NCBI GenBank assembly: GCA_025738555.1
Contig: JAOVFP010000003.1
Span: forward strand, 5,580,001 to 5,644,000
Source: Cyathus striatus
Taxonomy: Eukaryota > Basidiomycota > Agaricomycetes > Agaricales > Nidulariaceae
DNA: 64,000 bases
Reading direction: 5' to 3'
Part shown: positions 39,190 to 50,799 of the stretch, piece by piece
Numbering within the stretch: the first letter of the stretch is position 1
How the letters are laid out: the number at the start of each line of letters is the position of its first letter
The notes under the pieces: generated by a model
Databases searched by the model: none
The model's input: only the letters and a program-made list of their open reading frames with translations
Told to the model about the DNA's origin: nothing
Made by a program: the position numbers and the translations under genes

Positions 39190-42100
39190 ACTACATTGCG
39201 GAATCATCAGGATCATCATTCTCTACAGCATTAAGCTCAGCAATGAGAGCATCAGTAATCCCCCCAGTGCTAAAGGCTCTCTCAGATGGAGTTGCAGATC
39301 CTTGAATAGTGAGATAGTCTCAAGCCATCCATTTGAGTGTAGGGTACTTGGTATCACTCTGGTTCTGTAAATAAGAAACTTGTAAGATAGTGAATTAACC
39401 ATAAAGAAAGAGAACGACTTACCTCCCACCAACCAACAACGTCATCTATCTTCTCTACTCCACTTTCGAGATATTGTTTTAACTCATCACGAGGACTAGA
39501 TGAGGCCCTTTCCATTCTCTGAAAGGACTGTACCACTTCAAATAGATATGACCTGCCATACCTATGTGAACTTGAGCTATTCTGAGTTAAGTCTGAAAGA
39601 CAATTGTAAGTCTATGAGAATAAAATGAGGATACCAATATAAATAATATCCATACCTTCTGAATGTACAGACGAAGTATTGCTCTCAGGTGGAACGTAAT
39701 ACTCATCAAACTAACATTATAATCAATCAGCTGTGCAAAAGTGCAAGTAAGAATATATATAAACCCACAACTTGTTCTAGACACTTCATTGTTGGATTGG
39801 CAAGGTTGACAGCCTTGACTGGGTTATGGGGGTGTATAATATTGGAGCACTCCTGCCATGGTGACGAGCCTGGTAGCCCACTCAACTGGTTAAGTACCTG
39901 TTCTTGCTTGTGTATAGGCAAGGGCTGGTAGCTCAGTTGGCTGGTAGCTCAGTTGGAAGAGCGCCTAGTCATGAGTACGGGTGGTCACAGGTTCAATCCC
40001 TGTCCAGTCCAATAGTTTTAACATTCATTCCTTCCTGAAACTGTCGAGGCTCCCAGTGTTCCTTACAGTAGTAATGTTTCACATTAGGATCAAGAGCTGA
40101 CAGAAAAAACGTTAGCATATAAACCAAATAATGATTCAACGAACGTACCAAGACAAATGAAATATGCAGAAGATGTGTCTTCAACACAGTGGTACCACTT
40201 TTGCATATTCGCAATACCTTTTTTCATTGCATCTTTAACTTCTTGGAATTTCAGCTCAGCGATCATTGACTCCCATGTCTTAATAAGACATTCAAGACTC
40301 GGCACAGCACGCCATACACTTGGTGACATCTCTGTGGAGAAAGTCTGCTGGACTTCAGATAGCTCCTAAAACAATACAATTAAATGGAGCCCAATAACAT
40401 TGAGGGTATCATAAAATTATGCCTACATGTAGTACCTCAATTATAATGTCTAGGTGTTCCCAGTCATTCCTGGAGAGTCTATAGTCAGAATAAAAATGAT
40501 CACCAGGGAGATTTGGAACCAAAGGGCTCGCATCAGCAAGCAGAATAAATTGATCAACTGCCTGTCATACTGTAAGCATTTATTCAATTCAAAATATAAA
40601 GTAAACATACCAGCCTCAAAAGGATCAAGTGTTTCAAAAATTGATGAAGTGAACCCCATTGAGTACGAACCCATAGTAGCAGCTCTAAAGGATTAATGTT
40701 CACCTGCATACAGGTTGACTTGAAGAATGTGTGAGCCTGTGGTGACATCCTTATCTATATATATATATTAGCAATAATGATTTATGATGATAGTAATTGA
40801 GAACATACCTGCTTTACCAGAGCAAGCACCTTTCCAAGAGCATCACCAGGGGTGAACATAAATGCATCATCACCATCGTCTCCCTCCTCAGTATCCAGCA
40901 GACCCTGATCTAATGATGACACAAAGTGTTTCGCAGCAAGATGAAGTGCATGCTCCATGCACCTACACACAATTCAGTAATAGAAATCATTTCAAGTACC
41001 GTGCACTTACAGTATATCATGTTCAACTGCTGTCCACCCAAGATCATCAACAGTAAGCCTCTTCTCAAACTCACGAAGTGTTGTTCTATTTACTTGTGCA
41101 CCGTCACTAGTAAACCAGCCAATCTAATTGTGTGATATTAGTATGGCTTTAAATTAAAAGGTATATATACTTACCTTTCCATGAAGATCGTATTGATCCA
41201 TTGCTTTCTTCAGAATATCTGCTGTATTAACTCCAGTGTGGCGCCCATTAACTCGTTCAAATACCAGTTGTTCATTTCTCAACTTCCACACATTGAGTTG
41301 ATCAGGTGGAGAGTATATGTAATGAACAGTAATAGAAATATAGGGATCCCTGACCTTAGATGTCCACATATCGAAGGTGAATGAGAACTTGCTGTTTACA
41401 GTCTTGAAAACAGCCTTGATTTTATCCTGAGCTACCTTAGCTCATCGAAGGATATTGTTACAAAGTGAATTTCGATGCGGAATGTCCCATTCTGTGATAG
41501 AAGGGCGACAGTATTTAATCAAGTGTCGAAAGCTTGCCCTATCAACAAGATGAAAGGCCTAAAACACATAAATATACCATATAATATAAATAGACATTAA
41601 CTTTACCTCATCCTCACATACAATCAACTCGACAACATGATCCAACAGTCCACCAGTGCTAAAGGCAGGTGGCTTGGGCTCATGCATAATAGACATGTCT
41701 AAATTACTCTGTAATAACCTATAAACATTATATGAATAGGTTATTAATACTGTTAGCTTCATTATTACTCACCCTACAGATCTCTCAGACAAATTCTTTG
41801 GCATTGCATGTGGGTGAGGTGAAATTCCCAGCTTCTCACATAAATCTATATACTCCTTGGAATGCCGTCTATTAAATTTGAAGTTAGACAGAGTACAAGT
41901 CAGTAAATAATACACCCACCTTGCTATATGTGTATGAAGAGTGGAGATTCCTCCAGTAAAAAAGGCAGCCTTGGAGTTATTTTTACTGCAAAAAGTCAAT
42001 GAGTAAGTCCCAAAGTCAGATGGAATGAAAAAATTACACTTACAAACATATCTGGCATTGATGTCCCTTTTGTATCTGACCAGTGGAAGGATTCTTATAT

Positions 42101-42780
42101 GCATCATCATGAATGAAAATTGTGTGGACATCTGCAGTCATTTCATCCTTAGAATGATGCAGTGACTTCTAAGCAATAAGTTAGAATTGAAATAATTAGA
42201 ATAAATACAAGAGAGCATACCTGACTATCTGCAATTGACATCTCCTTCATTTTAGCATAGGTAAATTCAGTAGCTACAGTGTTAGCTATGGTGTCAGTGG
42301 TGTCGACATCAGGTTCAGTCTTCTCCTCAGAGTCAGATTCGACTATGGATGACTTAGAGTGGCAAGAAATCTCTGGAGGGCTCTTTGGTGGACTTCCTGA
42401 TGCATTACGCTTCTTCTTCAAAGTACCAGAAGAACCTGGTGCAGATCCACTCTTTTGCTGCTTCTCAAGAGCAGCTGCTGCACAACGTTCGGTTGGCTTG
42501 ATGGTGTGTGTTGATTGACGAATTGGACCCTTACCCTTCTCCTTAGAGGGTAAAGGATCGGAAACTGCTTGAGATGAATTAATAATTAGCAAACGAAGAG
42601 ATAAAATAAGAGACTCACCTGCAACAGAAGCAAGAGGATTCTCATCATCCTTGTCATTGTACCAGACAATGTCAGAAGCATCCTTCAGAGACCCATCTAC
42701 ATGCTGGGCACATTCGGCATCAGAGTTGGAAGTTGAGCGAGATATGGATGGTAAGGTTCTGAGAGATGGAGATGTCTTGA
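39190..42780 (-). pseudogene. hAT transposase gene, intron-rich, with stops
   Basis: Reading on the minus strand: a Ser/Lys-rich N-terminus (SDPLPSKEKGKGPIRQSTH), a BED-type zinc finger (HQCQICL spliced to KNNSKAAFFTGGISTLHTHI then AR...H), the catalytic region FSFTFDMWTSKVRDPYISIT and GWFTSDGAQVNRTTLREF, CMEHALHLAAKHFV, LDPNVKHYYCKEHW, and the dimerisation domain DVVGWWE...YPTLKWMA, DYLTIQGSATPSERAFSTGG. Introns are about 50 bp. In-frame TGA codons occur before AKVAQDKIKAVFK (about 41445) and before DYLTIQG (about 39330). An insertion of about 300 bp near 39720-40020 separates EGMNVK from FDEYYVPPE. The start codon was not found; 42780 is approximate. Confidence 0.8.
39938..40011 (+). tRNA. 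tRNA-like sequence, probably a pseudogene
   Basis: Acceptor GGCTGG/CCAGTCC, D arm GCTC-AGTTGGAA-GAGC and T arm ACAGG-TTCAATC-CCTGT all pair. The anticodon arm (CCTAG-TCATGAG-TACGG) pairs poorly and lacks T33, so the identity is unclear and function doubtful. The 5' part (GCTGGTAGCTCAGTTGG) is repeated directly upstream at 39924. It sits inside the hAT element within a segment flanked by TAACATT (39713 and 40018). Confidence 0.45.
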
Positions 42781-45700
42781 AGACTTAAGTAGAAGTTCTG
42801 CGCAAATGGCGCATTTTTATACAATGATTTCACTAGCATGAGTCAAAGCTGTATGAAAATTGAGCGGATTTACTTAGCTTCATGAATATACAATATTACA
42901 AACTGAGGTCATTGCACAGTCTGAGATCGGAGACGCCTAGTATTCCACTGTATAATCCAAGCCATTAAGTATATCCAGCCATGTTGCCATTAATTCTGAT
43001 CATTGTTGTTCTGTAGGACTCATTCCATTGCTCCATTATCCCCAAGTCCAGAGCTTTCATTGTTCAAGCGGAGTGGAGAAGAGTTGTTCATTGTTCTGTT
43101 GTTCTGTTATCTCCAAGTCCTGAGCCTTCATTGTTCAAGCAGAGTGGAGCGGAAGTGCACAGCTTGCACAGTGAGAAATGAAGTCAAAGTTGAAGCATTA
43201 CAGGGTTTGCAGCTTTTGGACCTCGGTTCATACTAGTTCTATTGATCAAGCCTTCAACAGCATTGATTTACATCACTGACTAATATTGTGGCAGTGCCAT
43301 TGTAATATTATTTACTTCATCTTCACATGCTGAAGGTACTTCTTTATATTATTGCCTGAATCACAAACATTTTTGTTTTTCTCTACTGTACTCTCATAGG
43401 TTCGAATGGGTTCAGTGAAAACAACAATTGGAAGAACCAAGAACCAGACATGGGGTTCGGTTCACTACATGTGACCGAACTTAGAACTGAACTTAGGTCC
43501 GGTTTCATATAGGTTCGTGTTCAAACCATGGTCCGCAACCAGACCATGACACCACTAGCTCATTACACTTGTGTTACACCACTGTGAAACTACTAACACC
43601 CCTGGGGCCATTGTCTGTCTTGACCAAGAGAAAGCCTATGACCGCATCCACCATGACTTTCTCTGGAAATCACTAAAAAAACTGGGGTTCCCAGATGAAT
43701 ATATAAACTCCATGAAAGCCCTATACACTGGGGCACATACAAAAATCATCCTCAATGGAATTATTGGTCTGGGCTACCTCATCATCTGGGGAGTACGACA
43801 AGGAGACCCCCTCTCCTGCCTCCTATTTAACATTGCAATTGAATCACTAGCTAGCCGCATTCGTGCATCTGCCATAACAGGCCTTGACCTTCCAGGACTC
43901 TCCAACCCACTGCAAATCAATCTCTTTGCAGATGATACCACAGTATTCCTTGACAAAGAAGATGATTCACACACTCTCTTCTCTGAACTCACTCAATGGT
44001 GTAAAGCCTCAGGGGCCAAATTCAACATCACAAAAACAGCAATTATCCCACTGGGCAATAAACAAACATGTGACCTAATGCGACAGAATAGATGCATAAA
44101 CGATTCCCATACACCCATACCAACCAACATCCAAATCATCAATGATCATGAACCCATCTGCATACTTGGAGCATTCTATGGCTACAATATATCCCAAGAT
44201 GATATCTGGCAACCAACTGTGGAGAAAGTTCGCCACACACTCCTATGCTGGGAACAATTCAACCCTACTCTAATAGGCAGATGTAAAGCAGCCTCAGCAA
44301 TTGTGGGTGGCTACACACAATATCTAACCAGAGTTCAAGGAATGCCCTCAATTATTCAAAATAACCTTGTTAAACCTATTGATAACTTTGTCTACAACAA
44401 AAAAGGTGAAAAGAAATACAATGCAATAAGCATTGCAATCTTACAGCTCCCTATAGATAAGGGAGGACACAACCTACTGGACTTAAAAGCCTGTAATGAG
44501 GCAATTGAACTCATGAAACTCAAGGCATATACTGAACCTAACCCAATACACTGCCCTTCCTGGGCCAAACTAGCTGACCATGCTCTGGCCCTAGCAGCAA
44601 AAGCAGAAGTATGAAAGCGTGTGAGCTACAAACAATGCCACAACTTCCTACTGCAGAATTGGAAAATATATGACCAATCCAAAGCTATCCCTAAATCCCT
44701 CCAATGTATGCTAAGAGCAGCATCAAACCATGATGCTAAATTTGCACCTACAGAAATCTCCCCCTCCATGAAACTCACAATGCCTTTCTGGTTCCACCTA
44801 GCCAAAATTGAGGGGAAAAATAAAGTATACAATGACAAATATGGCACATGCCAGCTCAAAAACTATGAATTCTGGTCCACAGGAGACCTGGCTACCCATG
44901 CAAGAAAAAACTGGGCCACTGGACATATAAATGAACAAAACTGCACTTGTACCCACTGTGTGGAAGACAGACATATAGGATGCACTGACCCCATCCAATG
45001 CTGAGCAAATGCCAACAGGAAACTTAACTCTCTACGCCCTGAATGGAACCCACTATACAAATTAAGATTCCACCCTCCAAAACTAATTTTCCCCCCTGGC
45101 TATGAGCTACCTACTGACTTCCTACAAACCTCCCCCATCTCTCATCCTGACAACCCCCTGCAACACATCTGTGTATTCTCCTCCATTGACAGCATCACCC
45201 CACCCCACCAGCACACCATTACACCTCGCACACCCTGGACTGCTGACACTGTAACCATATACACTGATGGATCCTGTGATGCAAATGGGACTGCAAGTGC
45301 ATCTGCAGGTAGTGGACTCTGGTATGCAGAAGCACACCCCAATAATACAGCAATATGTCTCCCCCATGCCCTAGCCACCAACAATGCAGCTGAGCTAGCT
45401 GCAATTCTTATTAGCATCCAACAAAACATAAACACAAAAATTATAAAGATCATCAGTGATTCCCAGTACTGCATTGATGGCCTTGTTACTCACTTACAAC
45501 ACTGGGCTGACCAGGGCTTCATCAAAATCAAAAATGCTGCCATCCTCTGTACACTATATGTCACACTTATCACTTCACCAAATATTATACTCCTACAAAA
45601 AGTCAAAGGTCATAGTGGAAATGTTGGGAATGAAGGAGCTGATCAACTAGCAGCTGAAGGAGCACAAAAACCCCAACCAGACCAACTAGACCTTTCAAAG

Positions 45701-45804
45701 GGTGAATGGGCCAAATCCCTTGGGGCCAAATTGTCCTGCATGACCCAATCAAAACTCTACAAGGAAATTAAGAATTGCAAGACAACCAAGAAACAAGTTG
45801 CATC

Positions 45805-47028
45805 TAGGCAAATGCATGGGTACACCATACCCGCACGGGTCACGGGTAAGGGTACCGGCGGGTACGGGTATGGGTCAGGTCTTCGAGACTCGTAACCCGC
45901 AGGTACCCGTAGACAGTTTATTGAATAAAAATGACTGACAGGAAGATTTTACAAGTACTATAATAATAATGAATAAGTACATAGTATATATTAACCTAGA
46001 TAGGGTTTGTGCTTAGAGAAAAACCTCGGTTTTGAATTTTGTTCAGCTCGCGGGGTTGACCATAAATGATATACCTAATACAATTCATTCAAACTAACAT
46101 TACTACTCCAATTATTTTTGCATCTCTTCGATATTTCGGATACAGATAGTGCGTTTCTGCACGTTCCTAACGACCCTACATACACAATTTATGGCCGACT
46201 CGTTCTGGTTCTATAAATAATATTGTCTACCTCTTCCCCAGTACACAGAAATTAGGATTCCCCTCTATATCACACTTGCTCCCTTTGTATTTCAACAGAA
46301 ATATCGCACTATTATGTACTGGTTACATGCAATATAGTACCTGTTCCATATAACTGTGTATTGGACCTGAGACAATGTTTATTTAATATTCTTCTATGTT
46401 ATGTAGAATTTCCTATATTTTGAAGATGGTACAACACAACAAGCAGTGTTCATGCTAGTCTCTCATACTTTCATGCAATTATACCCATGTTGTCTATGTA
46501 CGAAATGAGCTATTATAAACTATATTGGCACATCTTGTTCAAGTACTATGAAATAGATATTCTATATCTTTTATATACTGGAGATAGTACAATACAAGCA
46601 GCAATTTTGACTCACTTCTCTTGCATACTCGTGTACTAATACCCATGTTGTATAACTACAAAATGAGCTATTATACACAATGTTCGTGTATCTGCTTCAA
46701 ATACTACGAAATAAGCATTCCAAATTTCGTATTTTTGAAGATAGTACAATAAAAGCGGCCATTTTCACGCAATGTTCACATATGCTTGCATACTAATACT
46801 AGTACTGTTTAAGTATAAAACAAGCCGTTACAAAAAATTATCGTACATTTGCTTCAAGTGATACAAATTAATTTGTCATATGTTTATTCTAATTCTAAAA
46901 TAAGTACTTAAAACCTGCGGGTTGTGATACCCATGGGAACCCGTACCTGTGGGAATGGGTACGGGTTGACGTGGGTATGGGTATGGGTCGAGCTCGAGAC
47001 ACCCATGGGTTACCCATGACGTTGCCTA
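45805..47028. mobile_element. Non-autonomous hAT element in LINE ORF2
   Basis: 1224 bp with a perfect 8 bp duplication GTTGCATC (45797-45804 and 47029-47036) and terminal inverted repeats TAGGCAANNNCATGGGTA. Both subterminal regions are built of GGGTA/TACCC repeats (45815-45910 and 46915-47020). The AT-rich middle has no coding region. Removing 1232 bp gives KKQVAS-QLNIDITAHAIE in frame. Confidence 0.88.
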
Positions 47029-47639
47029 GTTGCATCACAACTTAATATTGACATCACTGCTCATGCAATCGAAATGAACACAGGCTCACGCCCCACTCCA
47101 GAAACCATCTGGAAGTCCATACTACATGGAACTACTCTAACCAAAAAAGTCAAAACCTTCCTGTGGAAAACACTCCATAACTCCCATAAAATAGGCTCAT
47201 TCTGGGAACACACCCCACTAAAAGACCAATACATGCCCTGCACACAATGTAATGTAGAAGTGGAAGACATTACACATATTCTATTCAACTGCCAAGTCTC
47301 TGGTGTCGTTTAAGATTAAGTTAATCTAAGGTGCTAACAGGAATCGACTTTGTTCATGTTACAACACCTGAGTGTCAGGAAATATTTAGCAAGGATATTC
47401 TTGGGAATTTGGTGGATGGTCTTGTACAGCAAAAGCTGTATGAATTGTATGAAACTTGGTATGAAGGGTAATGTACAGCAAAGGCTGTATATAATGACAA
47501 GTATAATGGGAGGGGTATAATACACACTATAGACTTGGTGCTATATCTGATGTGTATATTGTATAGATCAATGCTTAACTTGCTTAAGACTTGACCTATG
47601 ACTGAAGTGTTCTGATACTGATACTGTACTAAACTGTTA

Positions 47640-47695
47640 CTTTGACTGATACTGTGACTGTGACTGTGACTGTGACTGTGACTGTGACTGCTTCG
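47640..47695 (+). repeat. GTGACT microsatellite
   Basis: About six to seven copies of CTGTGA with degenerate flanks (CTGATA, CTGTTA). It lies within the LTR-like copy 2, at the place where copy 1 has a CTCAA repeat. Confidence 0.8.
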
Positions 47696-47884
47696 ATTTC
47701 TGTGACTGTTACTGATACTGACTGTACTGGCTGTGCTAATAAAACTGTACTAATAACTAATGACTAATAACAATTGGGTGAGACTACTGGAGGGGTGGGT
47801 AGCTATCTATCTACTGCCAAACTGCCCTCCTTATATACCTTTTCCCAACCTGCTTAGTAATCCAATTCCCACTCTACCAATCTA

Positions 47885-48400
47885 CATTGTTCTCCAAAAC
47901 AAGTAATGTGCAAGTGTAGATTTTAGATCTGAGGCTGTACAGGACAATGGTATTTGAGGGTTAGTCAGCAGAGAACAATAGCATATATCAGAACAATGTG
48001 TAATGAATTACATTGTTCTAAATAAAGAGCTACATTGTTCTGGGCAAGAACAATAGGAATCCATTTTTATAACAATGGAGCAGTGAACAATAGATACCTA
48101 TCTGCCATTGTGTGAACAATGGCAGTGAAAACAATGGAGTCATATATAAATAGTTTCACATTGTCTTTGAACAATGGGTAAAGAGTACAATGTAGTTCAT
48201 TTATTATGAACAATAGGATTGAAAACAATGGAGTTGTATATAAATAGTTTTCTCATTGTCTTCAAAAATAGATGAATAGTACAATGCAGTTCATTTATTA
48301 TGAACAATAGGATTGAAAAACAATGGAGTTGTATATAAATAGTCTCTCATTGTCTTTATACAATGGATGAATAACACAATGAAAGAATGTCATATTATCC
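47885..48400. promoter_or_regulatory. Dense ACAAT/ATTGT array in LTR-like copy 2
   Basis: More than 20 ACAAT/ATTGT cores in about 500 bp. A unit of about 80 bp containing TTATGAACAATAGGATTG, AACAATGGAGT and TATATAAATAG is repeated about three times (48080-48370). It corresponds to the array at 36320-36710. Confidence 0.6.
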
Positions 48401-49166
48401 TTTGTTAGTGCATTGTTTGTGCAAGCGATTAATTATTGATATGTGTATGATGTTTAATGGTGATGTGAAGTTATTTGTTCATGTAAGGTATTGGTTTGTT
48501 CATGTAAGGTATTGGTTTGTTCATGTATGGTATTGGGTATATTTGATTAGTAGTGTATTGTATCATGTGATGGTGTGAAGTATTCAGTCATGTGACATTA
48601 CTGTGCAATTTCTTTAATTGTGGTATACAGTGCATTTGCATGCATTATATATAATCAAAAATCATGCCTGACACTGGCCAAGATACCATCTGGAAACTTG
48701 CACAAGCAACATGGCAATCCACAAACTTACCTTGGCCTCCTATATCATTGGGCCTAGTCATGGGCATATCACTTGCAGAAATCAAATCAGAAGAAAATGA
48801 ACTTCTTAAAGCACCCATCTGCCTCTTCCATATCATAGTCTCTGAAGCAGTCTACCTCATCTGGAAACTCCGATGTGAATGGCACATTGGGGAAGAAGCC
48901 AACCCCCTAAAAATCCACACACCTATGGAAACAGAATCCAGGTGGATAAAAATGATCAATACCAGAATAAACCATGACAAAATACTTACTGATAGCCATG
49001 CCTATGGAACACAAGCCCTCAAGCGCAACATTGTCAAAAATACATGGCAACAGATCCTCAATGTCAACAATCTCATTGACACCCTACCAGACAAATGGCT
49101 ATCAAAAGCAGGGGTTTTAGTGGGTATTAAGGAGCTCACATATTATCACAGGGAACAACCCAGATA

Positions 49167-50091
49167 ACACTAGGTGCCTGATGCACCCCCTATAACACCA
49201 GCCATTCCCTGCTCCTAGAGTCTGTTACATACCGATTCTCTTCCTGCTTAGAAACGAATGCGACAACACCCGGAGGGCGTGGGAGAACTATAACGGAAAC
49301 CCGAAGTGAGTACAGGTATGGGAACGAGAGCGGAAGTGCGGAAGTGAACTGTGGCTTCAGCATATGTGCTGCACTGCCTGGATATCCCCAGGGAATGGTT
49401 CGTATTTCACAACAGACGATATCCAATGTAAGGAAACGTTCCAGAGTATAAGAGAGGGCTTCGCCACTACACTAGGCAGTGGGAGAGAAACCCGAAGGAA
49501 AACCCAGAGCAGGTTTCGGAACTTAGTGTAGGAAGAAAGTGTACAGAGTTGATACGAATACTGAAGACTACCTATTACATCTGGAAGACTACTTATACTA
49601 AGTAGGAACCTGTAGATATGAATGTAGAAGTATTATACAAAGGACAAGTCAAAGGAGTAAGTAGGAAATGAAGTCTTGGCAAAGCAGAGTAGGGGCGCAA
49701 ATGATGTGCTCAGAATGAAGAATAAGGAACTAATCTACAAAGGCCATAATGAAACGTATAAGTAGGAATGGAAGAGAGGAGTAATAGAATGATGACGCGG
49801 TGAGGCCGTCATAAGAGAAAGTATGTATCTGAAGTATCCGATAGAAAACCCGACGGGTTCCAGGTATGTTCCTGGGCAGGAACATCAGGAAGTGTAAACC
49901 CGAAGCGGGTACGTTCCGGGAACAGACTGGGTATGTTGGAGGGTCACGTGGGAACGTCGGCACGATGTATCCGGACATGGATATAACAGAGTCCCACACT
50001 GTTCCTCACAGAACATGCGTAAATGCATTTCCTCTGGAGTGGAGCCTTATTTTAACTTCACGGGCCAACCCCGTACCAATAGCTGGCAACC
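49167..50091 (+). other. LINE 3' UTR
   Basis: No gene. It contains repeated AAACCCGA motifs (about 49300, 49488, 49848 and 49898), some paired with CGGGTT to form short stems. The region leads to the 3' stem-loop and poly(A). Confidence 0.55.
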
Positions 50092-50112
50092 TGCTTAGCG
50101 AACTGCTAAGCA
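50092..50112 (+). promoter_or_regulatory. LINE 3' stem-loop next to poly(A)
   Basis: TGCTTAG/CTAAGCA is a perfect 7 bp stem with loop CGAACTG, ending 16 bases before the 19-A tail. LINE and SINE RNAs often carry such a 3' stem-loop for recognition by the reverse transcriptase; that role is inferred here. Confidence 0.5.
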
Positions 50113-50161
50113 CTAGCCTTTAAGCTCCAAAAAAAAAAAAAAAAAAAGACTCCTAGACTGG

Positions 50162-50799
50162 AAGCCGGTCGGTGACGTGCTGCGTGCATGTGATATGAAC
50201 GATTGAATCGTGTTGATATACCGACTGGTCCAACAAGTGTATACCTCAGCCTCGTCGACAGTCTCTATACAAAAACAGGCTAGAAAGGGTTGGGTTGGGT
50301 TTGAGCAAGCTCAAACAGACGCAGAGCAGTCGAGCCGCTTGGGCGGGTGGGGACTGCTCCGCGATTTTCCCGAAATCACGTAGAGACCAAATAATCCATA
50401 AACTAGTAGGATATCAATTCCATTAACGATTAAAGGCGTTCAGTTACAAAAACGTTCACTATCTATGAGTTTGCAAGCTAAACTATAAACCCTGATATAC
50501 GAAGCAAGAGTCTCCTCAAGACATCAATTAAGTCCATTATGACGCCGGGGATTAGGGAGGGAGGGAAATAAAACAAAGTAAGCTTGAGACGACGAAGAAC
50601 GAAGAGCAAAAGAGCGAGCATGTATATGCTGATGGTAGTTGACAAGAGAAAAAGGGAACACTCATAGCCAAGACCTTGCTCAGCTGGATGTCGGGTGCCG
50701 GATATGTTCTTGACATCAGGTAAACTAAATAAAATACTGGAGAACTACAAATCAGATGAGAGAAATGAGTCCAGTCAATCAACCCTACCAACGATCCCA
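50162..50799. other. Intergenic, original 3' flank of RPC1 resumed
   Basis: After the right target duplication the sequence before the LINE insertion resumes. No gene or repeat is recognised apart from a short GGGTTGGGTTGGGTTTGAG run near 50290. An open frame on the minus strand reaches into this part but reads mostly minisatellite. Confidence 0.4.

Larger units (their letters stand above)
38875..43557 (-). mobile_element. hAT transposon in LINE reverse transcriptase
   Basis: 4683 bp with the exact 8 bp duplication GCTCATTA (38867-38874 and 43558-43565) and imperfect ends (TGGTGATGTCACAGTCCGG against TAGTGGTGTCATGGTCTGG). Both subterminal regions (38885-39035 and 43398-43525) are full of GGTTC/GAACC and related motifs, as is usual for transposase-binding arrays of hAT elements. 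Removal restores DQTELI-TLVLHHCE in the RT frame. It holds one transposase gene on the minus strand and a tRNA-like segment. Confidence 0.87.
47304..48673 (-). mobile_element. Solo-LTR-like element, copy 2, in LINE C-terminus
   Basis: 1370 bp, TGTCGTTTAAG...CCTGACA on the plus strand, flanked by CTGG (47300-47303 and 48674-48677). Read on the minus strand it shows the same order of parts as 36116-37522: ACAAT/ATTGT array, TATATAAGGAGGG, a GTCACA microsatellite (47645-47690), TACAGC...GCTGTA palindromes, and a tail like GAACAAAGTCGATTCCTGTT. The copies are well diverged, so they are independent and old. Removal of 1374 bp gives FNCQVSGQDTIWK in frame. Confidence 0.72.
35261..49166 (+). pseudogene. 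LINE ORF2: endonuclease, reverse transcriptase, RNase H, in five pieces
   Basis: Pieces are 35261-36115, 37523-38874, 43558-45804, 47029-47303 and 48674-49166; without the insertions there are about 1730 codons. Endonuclease motifs: QETHI (35728), YAPSG (35964), GDLNM (36065), SRIDRIY (37651) and TDHFLV (37731). Reverse transcriptase: NYRPITILNTDYKI (38722), DQAGFMKNRSIVDQ (38820), CLDQEKAYDRI (43616), GVRQGDPLSCLLF (43792) and the catalytic FADDTT (43926). RNase H: IYTDGSC (45257), SDSQYCIDGL (45460) and KGHSGNVGNEGADQLA (45607). Zinc-binding C-terminus: CTQC...H-x4-C (47240-47290). In-frame stops are 35618, 35639, 38544, 44612 and 45002 (TGA) and 38253 (TAA). The frame is the same across all four insertion points once one target duplication is removed. 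Confidence 0.92.
28670..50147 (+). mobile_element. Tad1-like LINE retrotransposon carrying nested insertions
   Basis: Bounded by AAGACTCCTAGACTGG on both sides and ending in poly(A), the pattern of target-primed reverse transcription. The order is 5' region, ORF1 with a zinc knuckle, spacer, ORF2 (endonuclease, reverse transcriptase, RNase H, zinc-binding C-terminus), 3' UTR, 3' stem-loop and poly(A). Insertions recognised inside it are 28858-30370 (itself holding 29407-30137), 30373-31306, 36116-37522, 38875-43557, 45805-47028 and 47304-48673. Without them the element is about 10.3 kb, long for a LINE, so the 33.2-35.2 kb spacer may hide a further insertion. RNase H after the RT points to the Tad1 group. 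Both ORFs are broken, so it is dead. Confidence 0.87.
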
